From positions 372,001-436,000 of the forward strand of contig NZ_CP079865.1 in NCBI RefSeq assembly GCF_025263565.1: a stretch of DNA of 64,000 bases, read 5' to 3'. Made by a program: the position numbers and the translations under genes. Positions 42,436 to 51,065 of this stretch are shown here, one piece after another; the stretch's first letter is position 1; every line of letters starts with the position of its first letter. The DNA comes from Mycobacterium sp. SMC-8 (GTDB taxonomy: Bacteria; Actinomycetota; Actinomycetes; Mycobacteriales; Mycobacteriaceae). The notes under the pieces were generated by a model. That model was not told the origin of the DNA. It saw nothing but the letters and a program-made list of their open reading frames with translations, and did not search any database.

Positions 42436-42852
42436 GTGACGACTTCTGTGGACAACACCGAAGAGAAGAGCCAGGACCTACCGCCGGGTACCACCCCGTA
42501 CTACGCGCGGATGCACAAGTGGATCAAGCGCGCCGTTTTGGTGTGCCTGGTCGCATTGGTCATCGAGGGCGCGTTCACACTGCCGTTCATGGCGGTCTAC
42601 TACGGCTACCCGACGTTGAGCCTCACCGAGATCTGCAGCGAGCTGCTCAAGGTGCGCTACTCCGACGACACGCTGGAATGCCAGGTGCCCTATCCGGCTC
42701 TCGGCCCGCCCGAGGGTGCCGAAGGCAAGGACACCGCACAGGACGAATGGGGCATCCAGCCCGTCCCGAAGTACAACCGGATCGGGTTCCGCGAACTGGT
42801 ACGAATTCATGACGAGCGCGAAGCGCGGCAGGCGGCGGAGGGATCGCCGTGA
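42436..42852 (+). CDS. 138-residue single-pass membrane protein, function unknown
   Basis: GTG start with AAGGAG 8 nt upstream. The sequence has a polar N-terminus, one membrane segment (about 35-60, [24 protein letters not shown]) and a soluble C-terminal part with two cysteines (SLTEICSE and TLECQVPYP), which would lie outside the cell and could form a disulfide. It overlaps the P450 gene by 4 bp. No family is recognised; it may be a third subunit of the complex formed by the neighbouring membrane proteins. Confidence 0.72.
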   Translation: MTTSVDNTEEKSQDLPPGTTPYYARMHKWIKRAVLVCLVALVIEGAFTLPFMAVYYGYPTLSLTEICSELLKVRYSDDTLECQVPYPALGPPEGAEGKDTAQDEWGIQPVPKYNRIGFRELVRIHDEREARQAAEGSP

Positions 42853-44066
42853 CCCAGACACCGGAGCGCCACGCCGAGAACTGGGATCTGCGGCACTCGG
42901 ATTTCAACGACAACGAATTCCTGTACGACGTGTACGCGGTGATGCGGGCTAAGTCACCGTTTGCGCGGACCGACAACCCATTTCTCAGCGCGACACCGGC
43001 GGGGGCGTGGGTCGCGGTGCGCTACGCCGAATGTGTGCAGATCCTGCAGGACTGGGAACACTTCTCCAGCAACCCCACCCCGGAAGGAGCCGAGCAGCTC
43101 GCCGGTGATCTGGTGATCACCCTCGATCCGCCGCGGCAGCAGAAGTTCCGCAAGGTCCTCAACCCGTACTTCTCCCCGGCACGCATGAAGGCCTTGCGGC
43201 CTCAGATCGCTGACGAAACCGACCGGCTCCTCGACGAGTTCATCGAAAGCGGGTCCGGCGACCTCGCCGCGGTGGCGTGGCGCCAGCCGGGGATCGTGTT
43301 CTTCAAATACCTGCTCGGCATGCCTGTCGATGACGTCCCGCTGTGTGTGGAACTGACCGACAGCGCACTCAACGGCGCCACCGAGGAGGCGCGGATGGAA
43401 GCCTGGGGCGGCCTCTACCAGCATCTGCACGACGCCGTGACGGCTCGCACGGCAGAGCCGCCCCGCGACGACATGATCGACGTGTTGCTCTCCGCCGAGA
43501 TCGACGGTGAGAAGCTGGCGTTCGCCGACGTGGTGTCCAACGCAATGCTGCTGGTACAGGCCGGCCTCGAAACCACCGCCAGTGCAATGTCTTTCGCCTA
43601 TCACTATCTGGCCACCAACCCCGCCGAGCGGGATCGCCTGATCGACGAGCCTGATCTGCTCGCCCGCGCGGTCGAGGAGTTCATCCGGTTCGCCGGCTCC
43701 ATCCACGGCATCCCTCGCACCGTGGCCAAAGACGTCGAAATGAACGGCTGCCGGTTCTCCCCCGGCGAGTCGGTGATCGTCAACTACGCCGCCGCCAACC
43801 GCGACGAGCGGCAGTTCCCCGACGCCGACCGCTGCATCCTCGACCGCCGCGAGAACCGGCACCTCGGCTTCGGCGCCGGCGTCCACCGTTGCCTCGGGTC
43901 CAACCTGGCACGGCTGGAGTTCCAGGTCGGCCTCGAACGGGTGCTGGCCCGCATGCCCGACTTCACCCTCGCGGCAGGGCAGCAGGCCAAGTTTCACGGC
44001 AACTCCGTCACTCGCGGATTCCGCTCGGTACCCGTCACTTTCACTGCCGCAGACAGGTCACGATGA
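42849..44066 (+). CDS. cytochrome P450
   Basis: 405 residues. Haem-binding [17 protein letters not shown] with Cys348, oxygen-activation helix QAGLETTAS (about 236), and the E-x-x-R region EEFIRFAG (about 275-282, ExxR present as EEFIR). It is a soluble bacterial P450 needing a ferredoxin and reductase, neither of which is encoded nearby. It is the first of three P450s in this operon and is coupled to both neighbours by 4-bp overlaps. Substrate unknown. Confidence 0.92.
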   Translation: MTQTPERHAENWDLRHSDFNDNEFLYDVYAVMRAKSPFARTDNPFLSATPAGAWVAVRYAECVQILQDWEHFSSNPTPEGAEQLAGDLVITLDPPRQQKFRKVLNPYFSPARMKALRPQIADETDRLLDEFIESGSGDLAAVAWRQPGIVFFKYLLGMPVDDVPLCVELTDSALNGATEEARMEAWGGLYQHLHDAVTARTAEPPRDDMIDVLLSAEIDGEKLAFADVVSNAMLLVQAGLETTASAMSFAYHYLATNPAERDRLIDEPDLLARAVEEFIRFAGSIHGIPRTVAKDVEMNGCRFSPGESVIVNYAAANRDERQFPDADRCILDRRENRHLGFGAGVHRCLGSNLARLEFQVGLERVLARMPDFTLAAGQQAKFHGNSVTRGFRSVPVTFTAADRSR

Positions 44067-45122
44067 CATACCGCGTCGTGCAGTGGACCACCGGCAATGT
44101 CGGGACCAAGTCGGTGCACGCGGTGATCGCGAACACCGAGCTCGAGCTCGTCGGCTGCTACGCGTGGTCACCCGACAAGGTCGGCAGGGACGCCGGCGAA
44201 CTCTGCGGGGTCGGCCCGATCGGGATCACCGCCACCGACGACGTCGACGCACTGCTCGCGCTTCGACCAGACTGCGTCGTCTACAACCCGATGTTCGCCG
44301 ACACCGGCGACCTTGTCCGCATCCTCGAATCCGGCGCAAACGTCGTCACCACATCGGAGTTCATCACCGGCAGCCGCCTGGGTGCCGACCGCGACCGCAT
44401 CATCGACGCCTGCCGCCGCGGCGGCTCCACAATCTTCGGCAGCGGCATCAATCCCGGCTTCATCCAGCTCTTCGCGGTCGTCACCGCCGGCATTTCGGAC
44501 CGGGTCGACCGGATCAGCATCGTCGAATCGTTCGACACCACCATCTACAACTCGCCGCAGACCGAAATCCCCATGGGATTCGGCTATTCCATCGACGAAC
44601 CCGACCTCGCGTCGATCACCGCAACGGGGTCCGGCGTCTTCGCCGAGGCCGTGCAAGTGGTCGCCGACGCACTCGGAGTGCAACTCGACGACATCCGCTG
44701 CGACGTGGACTACGCCGAGACCACCGAGGACCTCGATCTGCCCGGCGGATGGACCATCACCGCCGGCTGTGTCGCCGGAATCGACGTGCGGTGGAAGGGC
44801 ATCGTTGACGGGCGCGAGGTTGTCGAGATCCGCGGCATCTGGACAAAAGGGCAATCGCTGCAGCCGCAGTGGCCCACCGCGTTCGGCTACACCGTCACCG
44901 TCGAGGGACGTCCCACCATCACCAGCACGCTGAGCTTCGCCCCACCCCCCGGACTTCGCCGGAGAAACCCTCGACGACTTCGTCATGCTGGGGCTCACCA
45001 TCACCGCGATGCCGGCGATCACCGCGATACCCGCCGTGGTTGCCGCCCCGGCAGGCATCGCCACCTACAACGACCTGCCCCTGCTGTTGCCCCGCGGTGT
45101 GCTGCACGCCGGTTCGCACTAG
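44063..45122 (+). pseudogene. dihydrodipicolinate reductase-like protein, frameshifted near 3' end
   Basis: The frame is normal from [21 protein letters not shown] through GSGINPGFIQLF to TSTLSFAPP. At the C6 run 44945-44950 it switches to an arginine/histidine-rich reading that ends at 45136. Removing one C restores DFAGETLDDFVMLGLTITAM and a C-terminus ending PRGVLHAGSH at 45122, which aligns with the ends of the two paralogues (44063 versus 36230 and 45133). So the last about 58 residues are out of frame. Either a sequencing error in a homopolymer or a recent mutation. Family role as for the paralogues. Confidence 0.75.
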
Positions 45123-45132
45123 GAGAATGCCC

Positions 45133-46188
45133 ATGACGGACAAGACCTATCGGGTGATCCAGTGGATGACCGGTGATGTCGGACAGGTCGGTGTCCGGCA
45201 CTTCTGCGCCTCGCCCGTCTTCGACCTCGTGGGTGTGCTGGTGCATAGCAAGGACAAGGTGGGCAAGGACGCGGGTGAGCTCGCAGGGATCCTTCCGACC
45301 GGTGTCACCGCCACCGACGACGTCGACGCGATGGTCGCGCTGGCCGCCGACTGCGTCTTCTACACGCCGATCATCATGGATGTCGAGACGGTGTGCCGGC
45401 TGCTGCGCTCCGGCAAGAACGTCGTGACGACGGCCGGATTCTTCCACCCGAGTGCGGATTTCCACGACGGCGGCGAGCAGATCCGCGCGGCGTGCAGCGA
45501 CGGTGGCACCTCCTTTCACGGCGGCGGCATCCACCCCGGCTACGCCGGTGACATCCTTCCGCTCACCCTGTCGCGGGTGATGAGCAGGGTCGACACCATC
45601 CACGTTTACGAAGTGGTCGACGTGCTCAAGGACGCGCCGATGGACCACATCGACTGGATGGGTTTCGGCAAGGACAAGGACGCGTTTCTCGCCGAGCCCA
45701 CCATCCTGGGCCTCGGATTGCCGTTCTTCGCCCAGTCGATGCACATGATCGCCGACGGTCTCGGTGTGACGATCGACGAGGTGAGCGCCGCCGACATCGA
45801 TGTCGCCACAGCCGCGGCCGACATCCCGCACGCGGACGGCGCCATCCCGAAGGACACCGTGGCCGGGCAACGCCACGAGTGGACCGCCTGGGTGGACGGT
45901 AAGCCGCTCATCGTCTTCCACGCGATCTACGTGACCGCAGGCCCCGACCTGCTGAACCCGGGCTGGGATTGGGGCGAGACCCGCTACGAGATCGTCATCG
46001 ACGGCGACCCGCCGACCGAGCTGACGCTCAAGGGTGTCCGCCGGCCCGACGGCACCATGTCCCATCCCGGCTACGACTGGACGGCGATGGGAGCTATCAA
46101 CGCCATTCCCGACGTGTGCGACGGTCCACCCGGCTGGCTCAACCACCTCGACCTCGGCCTGATCCGGCCACGCGGGCTGGTCCGCTGA
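45133..46188 (+). CDS. dihydrodipicolinate reductase-like NAD(P)-binding protein
   Basis: 351 residues. Rossmann start TYRVIQWMTGDVGQVGVRHF, an ATDDVDAMVAL segment (about 61) and the middle GGGIHPGYAGDILPL (about 130-144) define the same family as the genes at 36230 and 44063. The ATG at 45133 has AGGAG 8 nt upstream; an ATG at 45127 is too close. The tandem position of two family members inside the P450 operon suggests linked redox steps on the pathway compound, but no substrate is known. Its stop overlaps the VOC start by 1 bp. Confidence 0.83.
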   Translation: MTDKTYRVIQWMTGDVGQVGVRHFCASPVFDLVGVLVHSKDKVGKDAGELAGILPTGVTATDDVDAMVALAADCVFYTPIIMDVETVCRLLRSGKNVVTTAGFFHPSADFHDGGEQIRAACSDGGTSFHGGGIHPGYAGDILPLTLSRVMSRVDTIHVYEVVDVLKDAPMDHIDWMGFGKDKDAFLAEPTILGLGLPFFAQSMHMIADGLGVTIDEVSAADIDVATAAADIPHADGAIPKDTVAGQRHEWTAWVDGKPLIVFHAIYVTAGPDLLNPGWDWGETRYEIVIDGDPPTELTLKGVRRPDGTMSHPGYDWTAMGAINAIPDVCDGPPGWLNHLDLGLIRPRGLVR

Positions 46189-46604
46189 TGACGACCGAAC
46201 CGAAGCTGCATCATGTCGTGTTCGCGGTCGCGCCGCAGCGGTGGCATGACACCGCACAGATGTTCACAGAACTCGGATTCCGGTTCAACGCCGCCGAACT
46301 CACCGAACTGGGCATTCGGGTCCAGCTGGACTGGGACCGTGGCGTCGAGCTGATCAGCCCGATCACCGGGTCCGATGCGGCAGTGGCGGCGTCGGTCAAC
46401 GAGTTCCTCGACCGCCATGGAGACGGCGTCTACACCGTGGTGCTGCGCATCCCCGAAGCCGCCGCCGGCGAGGCGGTCATCGACCGCTACGGCGCGGTCA
46501 CGCGATTCCGGCAGGAGTTCTCCGGTGACGGAACCTACCTCGACGAGGTCGACCTGTCGGTGCTCGGACTGCCCCTGACCTTGCTCGCGACCAACGTGCC
46601 ATGA
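46188..46604 (+). CDS. VOC-fold protein (glyoxalase/dioxygenase-like)
   Basis: 138 residues. The opening LHHVVFAVAPQRWHDTAQMFTELGFRF is a VOC first strand and helix; ELISP and VYTVVLRIPE follow. The usual second and third metal ligands are not clear, so a binding role is as likely as catalysis. It is coupled to the genes on both sides (1-bp and 4-bp overlaps). Confidence 0.7.
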   Translation: MTTEPKLHHVVFAVAPQRWHDTAQMFTELGFRFNAAELTELGIRVQLDWDRGVELISPITGSDAAVAASVNEFLDRHGDGVYTVVLRIPEAAAGEAVIDRYGAVTRFRQEFSGDGTYLDEVDLSVLGLPLTLLATNVP

Positions 46605-47767
46605 CCGGGGCCGCCGATGCGCTGCCGCAGGTGCGCTACGGGGACCTGCCGATGTCGCGGGACCGCGGTGACGGCTGGGCCACGCTGCGCGACCAGGGCC
46701 CCGTGCTCTACGGCGACGGCTGGTACTACCTCACCCGCCGCCAGGACGTCCTTGCCGCGCTGCGTGACCCCGAGGTGTTCTCGTCGCGGATCGCCTACGA
46801 CGACATGATCAGCCCGGTGCCGCTGGTGCCTCTCGGCTTCGACCCTCCCGAACACACCAGGTACCGGCGCGTCCTGCACCAGTTTTTCAGTCCGCAGACA
46901 CTCGCCGTGCTGATGCCGTCGTTTCAGGCCCAGGTGATCGACATCATCGAGGGCCTGGCGCAGCGCGACGAGTGCGAGGTGATGGCCGACCTGGCAACCC
47001 CGTACCCGTCGCAGGTCTTCCTCACGCTGTTCGGGCTGCCGCTGGCCGACCGCGAACGTCTGATCGGGTGGAAAGACGCCATCATCGCGTTCAGTCTGAC
47101 TACCGACCCGTCCAGCGTCGACCTGACCCCCGCGGTCCAGCTGTACACCTACCTCACCGAAGCGGTTGCTGGGCAACGGGAGAACCCCCGCGAGGGCATC
47201 CTGTCCCAGCTGCTCCATGGCGACGAACCCCTCACCGACAACGAGGCGGTCGGATTGTCCCTCGTGTTCGTCCTCGCCGGTCTGGACACCGTCACCTCCG
47301 CGATCGGCGCCACGATGCTGGAGTTGGCCCGCCGCCCCGCGCTGCGCACGGCGTTGCGGGAGGACCTCGACGGTATCGCGATGTTCGTCGAAGAGATGAT
47401 CCGGCTGGAACCGGCCGCGCCCATCGTCGGGCGCGTGACGACCCGGCCGGTCACCGTCTCGGGTGTCACGTTGCCTGCCGGTGCCGAGGTGCGGCTGTGT
47501 CTGGGGGCGATCAACCGCGACGGCAGCGACGCCCACTCCGTCGACGACCTCGTTCTCGACGGCAAGCTACACAAACACTGGGGATTCGGCGGCGGACCGC
47601 ACCGTTGTCTGGGTTCCCACCTGGCCAGAATGGAACTCAAGCTCGTGGTTGCCGAATGGCTTTCCCGGATTCCCGACTTCGAGCTCGCTGCCGGCTACGT
47701 CCCCGAGATCACCTGGCCGTCGGCGACGTGCACGCTGCCGGCGCTGCCGCTGAGGATCCTCCGGTGA
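46601..47767 (+). CDS. cytochrome P450
   Basis: 388 residues. Haem motif FGGGPHRCLGSHLARME with Cys336, oxygen helix LAGLDTVTSA (about 226) and EEMIRLEP for the ExxR helix. FDPPEHTRYRRVLHQFFSP is the typical C-helix region. Second P450 of the operon, coupled to the VOC gene and the third P450 gene by 4-bp overlaps. Redox partner genes are absent nearby. Confidence 0.92.
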   Translation: MTGAADALPQVRYGDLPMSRDRGDGWATLRDQGPVLYGDGWYYLTRRQDVLAALRDPEVFSSRIAYDDMISPVPLVPLGFDPPEHTRYRRVLHQFFSPQTLAVLMPSFQAQVIDIIEGLAQRDECEVMADLATPYPSQVFLTLFGLPLADRERLIGWKDAIIAFSLTTDPSSVDLTPAVQLYTYLTEAVAGQRENPREGILSQLLHGDEPLTDNEAVGLSLVFVLAGLDTVTSAIGATMLELARRPALRTALREDLDGIAMFVEEMIRLEPAAPIVGRVTTRPVTVSGVTLPAGAEVRLCLGAINRDGSDAHSVDDLVLDGKLHKHWGFGGGPHRCLGSHLARMELKLVVAEWLSRIPDFELAAGYVPEITWPSATCTLPALPLRILR

Positions 47768-48984
47768 CCGCCGCGCCCAGCGTATTCGACGCCGGCCTGC
47801 CCACCCTCACCTACGAGCTCACCGACACCCCGCAGCAGATCTATCCGCAGTTGCGCGCCGCGCAGCAGACCGCGCCGATCGCGCTGGGCCCCATCGGACC
47901 CGAGGTGCTGTCCTATCCCCTGGCCCGAACTGTATTGGGCGACCCGAGGTTCAGGATCCCGCCGGGTATTCATCTCTCCGCGCACGGCCTCACCTCGGGC
48001 GAACTCTGGGACCGGGTCACCCGCAGCATCCTGTGCATGGAAGGCGATGAACACCGCCGCCTACGTAGCCTGGTGTCGCGGGCCTTCACCCCACGCGCGA
48101 CAGCGCGGATGGACGAGACGATCCATCAGGTCATCAATCAGCTGATCGATTCGGTCAGCGCGGATGGCGGGTGCGAGTTCGTCGAGCAGATCGCCCGGCC
48201 CTATCCGATCCCGGTGATCTGCGCGCTGTTCGGAGCACCCCGGCAGGACTGGAAGCTGTTCTCCACCTGGGCCGAAGACATCTTCAAGATCGTCAGCTTC
48301 GACATCGACCTCGTCGATGAGGAACCCACGGTGCTTCGGGCGTGGGACGCGTTCGACGCCTACATCGACGACATGATCGCTCACCGGCGCCGACATCTGA
48401 CGACCGATCTGCTGTCCGAGCTGATCCGCGCCGAGGACGGCGGGGACCGCCTCGACGCCGGCGAGGTCCGCATGCTGGCATTCAGCATCCTGATTGCCGG
48501 AACCGACACCACCAGAACACAATTGGCGGCCTCGATGCAGGCGCTCTGCGAGCATCCCGACCAGCTCGCGCTGCTCCGCGACCGACCCGAGCTGGCCATG
48601 CGCGCCGTCGAGGAGACCATGCGACACTCCCCGTCGATGTGCAGCACCGTCCGCACCGTGGGCGAGGATGTCACAATCGGTGAATACACCTTCCCTGCGG
48701 GAGCATTCATCGTGGCCAACACCTACGCCGCCAACCGGGATCCGGCGATCTACGACGACCCCACCCGCTTCGACATCACCCGCGACGACCCACCCCCGAT
48801 TCTGACCTTCGGCGGTGGCGCCCACTACTGCCTCGGCGCCAACCTGGCCCGGCGGGAACTCTGCGAGGCGTTGAAGATCCTGGCGCGCCGACTGCCCAAT
48901 CCCAAGGTGGCCGGACCGGCACCGTGGCGGCCGTTGCTGGGTATGAGCGGACCCACCAGCCTGCCTGTGGAGTTCGACCGGTGA
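47764..48984 (+). CDS. cytochrome P450
   Basis: 406 residues from a GTG start. Haem motif FGGGAHYCLGANLARRE with Cys356, oxygen helix IAGTDTTRTQ (about 242) and ETMRHSPS (ExxR). MEGDEHRRLRSLVSRAFTP gives the C-helix. Third P450, directly before the ERG2-like gene (4-bp overlap), so the two products may act on the same molecule, for example a sterol or terpenoid (inference only). Confidence 0.92.
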   Translation: MTAAPSVFDAGLPTLTYELTDTPQQIYPQLRAAQQTAPIALGPIGPEVLSYPLARTVLGDPRFRIPPGIHLSAHGLTSGELWDRVTRSILCMEGDEHRRLRSLVSRAFTPRATARMDETIHQVINQLIDSVSADGGCEFVEQIARPYPIPVICALFGAPRQDWKLFSTWAEDIFKIVSFDIDLVDEEPTVLRAWDAFDAYIDDMIAHRRRHLTTDLLSELIRAEDGGDRLDAGEVRMLAFSILIAGTDTTRTQLAASMQALCEHPDQLALLRDRPELAMRAVEETMRHSPSMCSTVRTVGEDVTIGEYTFPAGAFIVANTYAANRDPAIYDDPTRFDITRDDPPPILTFGGGAHYCLGANLARRELCEALKILARRLPNPKVAGPAPWRPLLGMSGPTSLPVEFDR

Positions 48985-49550
48985 CGTACCGGATCGACCC
49001 CGACGTCCTGCATCAGGTGGCCAGAGAAGTCGTCGGCCTGCCGCTGCACACCGGTGAACTCACCGCCCGTGCAGTCGGGCTGCTCGCCGAGGCGTACCCC
49101 GGTCTGATCGACCCGACTCCGGGGCGCTGGGTGGGCAGCAAGGCCGGCGGGGTGCTGGGCAAGGTCCGGTTTCTGTATTTCAGCCCACGCGAGTACATCG
49201 TCATCTTCGGGTCACCGACTGGAACACAAGGCTTTTCGGGACGCTACAAACACGTCGACATCCACAAGTTCCTGCTGGCCGGGCAGATCGACTCCTATGA
49301 TCTGGAGTCCGACGACCACGTCGCACTGCCACCGCTGATGCCGGGCGGACACACCTGTCTGCAACGCGGGCACGCGCGGGGATTGACGATCCACCCCGGC
49401 TCGTGGCACCTCGAATACGGGCGCGGCGCCGTCGCCACCACGCTTCCCTTCGCGATGGTGGACACGCTGCTGGTGTCGTTGGGGTTCGAATCGGTGCGCC
49501 GGTCGACGATCGAGTTCGGCAAGCTGGTTCGCCGGCGATTTCAGCGCTGA
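48981..49550 (+). CDS. ERG2/sigma-1-receptor-like protein
   Basis: 189 residues from a GTG that overlaps the P450 stop. The match to eukaryotic sterol C8-C7 isomerase (ERG2) and sigma-1 receptor runs through the whole protein. N-terminal YRIDPDVLHQVAREVVGLP resembles the first segment after the membrane anchor of ERG2. SPREYIVIFGSPTGTQGFSGRY compares with [22 protein letters not shown] of the human receptor, and WHLEYGRGAVATTLPFAMVDT with [21 protein letters not shown]. Glu145 lines up with ligand-binding Glu172 of the receptor. The eukaryotic N-terminal membrane helix is absent. A double-bond isomerase role in this P450 operon is possible but not shown. Confidence 0.82.
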   Translation: MTYRIDPDVLHQVAREVVGLPLHTGELTARAVGLLAEAYPGLIDPTPGRWVGSKAGGVLGKVRFLYFSPREYIVIFGSPTGTQGFSGRYKHVDIHKFLLAGQIDSYDLESDDHVALPPLMPGGHTCLQRGHARGLTIHPGSWHLEYGRGAVATTLPFAMVDTLLVSLGFESVRRSTIEFGKLVRRRFQR

Positions 49551-49572
49551 CAGCCGCGGACGCGAAAGTGAG

Positions 49573-49623
49573 TACGTTGAGGTTGTGACGTCGACACCGG
49601 GTCGTCGGTCAGGTCGGAGGTAG
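49573..49623 (+). promoter_or_regulatory. leaderless upstream reading frame before NAD(P)-binding gene
   Basis: TACGTT (49573-49578) ends 6 nt before GTG at 49585, the spacing of a leaderless start. The GTG opens a 12-codon arginine-rich frame (MTSTPGRRSGRR) whose last codons contain the GGAGG ribosome site of the next gene, and it stops at TAG 49621-49623, 3 nt before the ATG at 49627. Translation of it would cover that site and could control the gene. Confidence 0.45.
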
Positions 49624-49626
49624 GTC

Positions 49627-50292
49627 ATGCGCGTCGTCATCGCCGGAGGGCACGGAAAAATCGCTCTGATCACCTCGCGGCTGCTGTCCGCGCGCGGCGA
49701 CTCGGTGGCCGGCCTCATCCGTAACCCCGACCAAGCCGACGATCTGCGTGCCGCCGGCGCTGAACCGATCGTCGTCGACCTGGAGAACACCACCAACGGT
49801 GTCGTAGCCACCCACCTGCGCGGCGCCGACGCCGTCATCTTCGCGGCGGGCGCCGGGCCCGGCAGTGGAGCGGCCCGAAAGGAGACCGTCGACCGCGACG
49901 CGGCGATCCTCTTGGCCGACGCCGCCGAAGCCGCGGGAGTGCGGCGTTACCTGATGATCTCGTCGATGGGCGCCGACGCCCACGCACCGGACGACGCGGG
50001 CGACCCGGTGTTCGTCGCCTACCTGCGGGCCAAGGGCGCCGCCGACGACGTCATCCGCTCGCGTGCCGACCTTCTCAGCACGATCGTGCGGCCGGGCCTG
50101 CTCACCAACGATCCGGGCACCGGCCGGGTGTACATCGCCGAACACACCGGGCCCGGCAGCATCCCCCGCGCCGATGTGGCGGCGGTGCTCGTCGCTGCGC
50201 TGGACATGCCGCAGACCGCCGGCCACACCTTCGAGGTCATCTCCGGCGACGTCCCGGTGGCCGAGGCGGTGGCCGCCGTCGCAGCCGGCTGA
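49627..50292 (+). CDS. NAD(P)-binding epimerase-like protein (atypical SDR)
   Basis: 221 residues. The N-terminus MRVVIAGGHGKIALITSRLL has the G-x-x-G-x-I of atypical SDRs. AVIFAAGAGPGSG, the conserved DAAEAAGVRRYLMISSMGAD (about 98-117) and VRPGLLTND also fit. Such proteins (YwnB/NmrA-like) bind NAD(P) and act as sensors or reductases of unknown substrate; the catalytic Y-x-x-x-K is replaced by a form starting YLRAKGAADD, where a tyrosine and lysine (Y-x-x-x-K) are kept. GGAGGT precedes the ATG. Confidence 0.82.
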   Translation: MRVVIAGGHGKIALITSRLLSARGDSVAGLIRNPDQADDLRAAGAEPIVVDLENTTNGVVATHLRGADAVIFAAGAGPGSGAARKETVDRDAAILLADAAEAAGVRRYLMISSMGADAHAPDDAGDPVFVAYLRAKGAADDVIRSRADLLSTIVRPGLLTNDPGTGRVYIAEHTGPGSIPRADVAAVLVAALDMPQTAGHTFEVISGDVPVAEAVAAVAAG

Positions 50293-50310
50293 CGGCCGGC
50301 GCACCCGCGG

Positions 50311-50757
50311 TCAGGACGGCGCGAAGACGGTCTTGAACCGGTTCAGCGACTCCTGGATGTCCCCCTTGAGGGCACCGGCGACCACCATGCCGATCGGTCC
50401 GAACAGCGCGGGTCCGCCGAGGTGGATGTCGAACGTGACGGTCGAGGCGGCCGGGTCCGTCTGGCTGGGCTTGATCTTGCCCATCAGCTTGACCTTGACA
50501 CCGCCTTTGCCGTCGCCGTTGAGCGTCATCGCCTCGGGTGGGCGGTAGTGCACCACTGTCCAGCTCACCCGGTTCGGCATGCCCTTGACCTCGACGATCG
50601 AGTCGAGCTGAGTGCCCTTCTCGATGACATCAGGCAGTTTGGAGCGCCATACCCGGTGGATGGACAGCCACTCCCGGTAGCGGGACAGGTCCGAGGCGCT
50701 CTCCCACGCCTTCTCGGGCGGCAGCGGGACGTCGACGGAGACGGACAGCTTCGCCAT
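50311..50757 (-). CDS. SRPBCC-fold protein, Rv0910-type toxin
   Basis: 148 residues. AKLSVSVDVPLPPEKAWE, SDLSRYREWLSIHRVWRSKLP and PEAMTLNGDGKGGVKVKLMGKI are nearly the same as M. tuberculosis Rv0910 as I remember it; GGPALFGPIGMVVAGALKGDI follows. Rv0910 is described as the toxin of the Rv0909-Rv0910 pair and has a polyketide-cyclase/START-like fold. Its start lies 10 bp after the antitoxin gene stop. The place next to ctpE is as in M. tuberculosis. Whether it is toxic here is not known. Confidence 0.85.
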   Translation of the reverse strand: MAKLSVSVDVPLPPEKAWESASDLSRYREWLSIHRVWRSKLPDVIEKGTQLDSIVEVKGMPNRVSWTVVHYRPPEAMTLNGDGKGGVKVKLMGKIKPSQTDPAASTVTFDIHLGGPALFGPIGMVVAGALKGDIQESLNRFKTVFAPS

Positions 50758-50767
50758 GCGCGAGCGC

Positions 50768-51055
50768 CTACGAGGTCGGCGGAGCCGTCGGGGGCTGCTG
50801 CGGCGGAGTGGTCGGCGGCGGAGGAGGCGGAGTGGTCGGCGGCGGAGGAGGCGCCTGACCGGACTGCTGTTCGGGCGGCACCGTGCCGGTGTTGTCGGCG
50901 ACGGCCTTCCTGGCCGCGTCCTGCACCTTGTCGACCGTTGACGTGTACTTGCCCTTGGTCTTCTTGTCGACGAGATCACCGGCCTTGTCGATCACCGTGT
51001 CGACCTTGTCGGCGTTCTTGGAGAGAAGATCTTTGGCCTTGTCCAGAAATCCCAT
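50768..51055 (-). CDS. Rv0909-type (MT0933-like) antitoxin with proline-rich tail
   Basis: 95 residues. The first about 55 (GFLDKAKDLLSKNADKVDTVIDKAGDLVDKKTKGKY) match the MT0933-like antitoxin family. The rest is a low-complexity P/T/Q tail with PPPPPTTPP units from a 24-bp DNA repeat, longer than I recall for Rv0909. It would be co-made with the Rv0910-type toxin downstream, and ctpE ends 10 bp upstream. The amphipathic helix and lack of a DNA-binding motif are usual for this family. Confidence 0.83.
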   Translation of the reverse strand: MGFLDKAKDLLSKNADKVDTVIDKAGDLVDKKTKGKYTSTVDKVQDAARKAVADNTGTVPPEQQSGQAPPPPPTTPPPPPPTTPPQQPPTAPPTS

Positions 51056-51065
51056 GCGACCAACC

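Noticed and set aside
45013..45136. Native C-terminus of the DapB-like protein in the uninterrupted frame
   Set aside because: It is rich in Arg and His with no similarity to the paralogues, whereas the other frame aligns to both.
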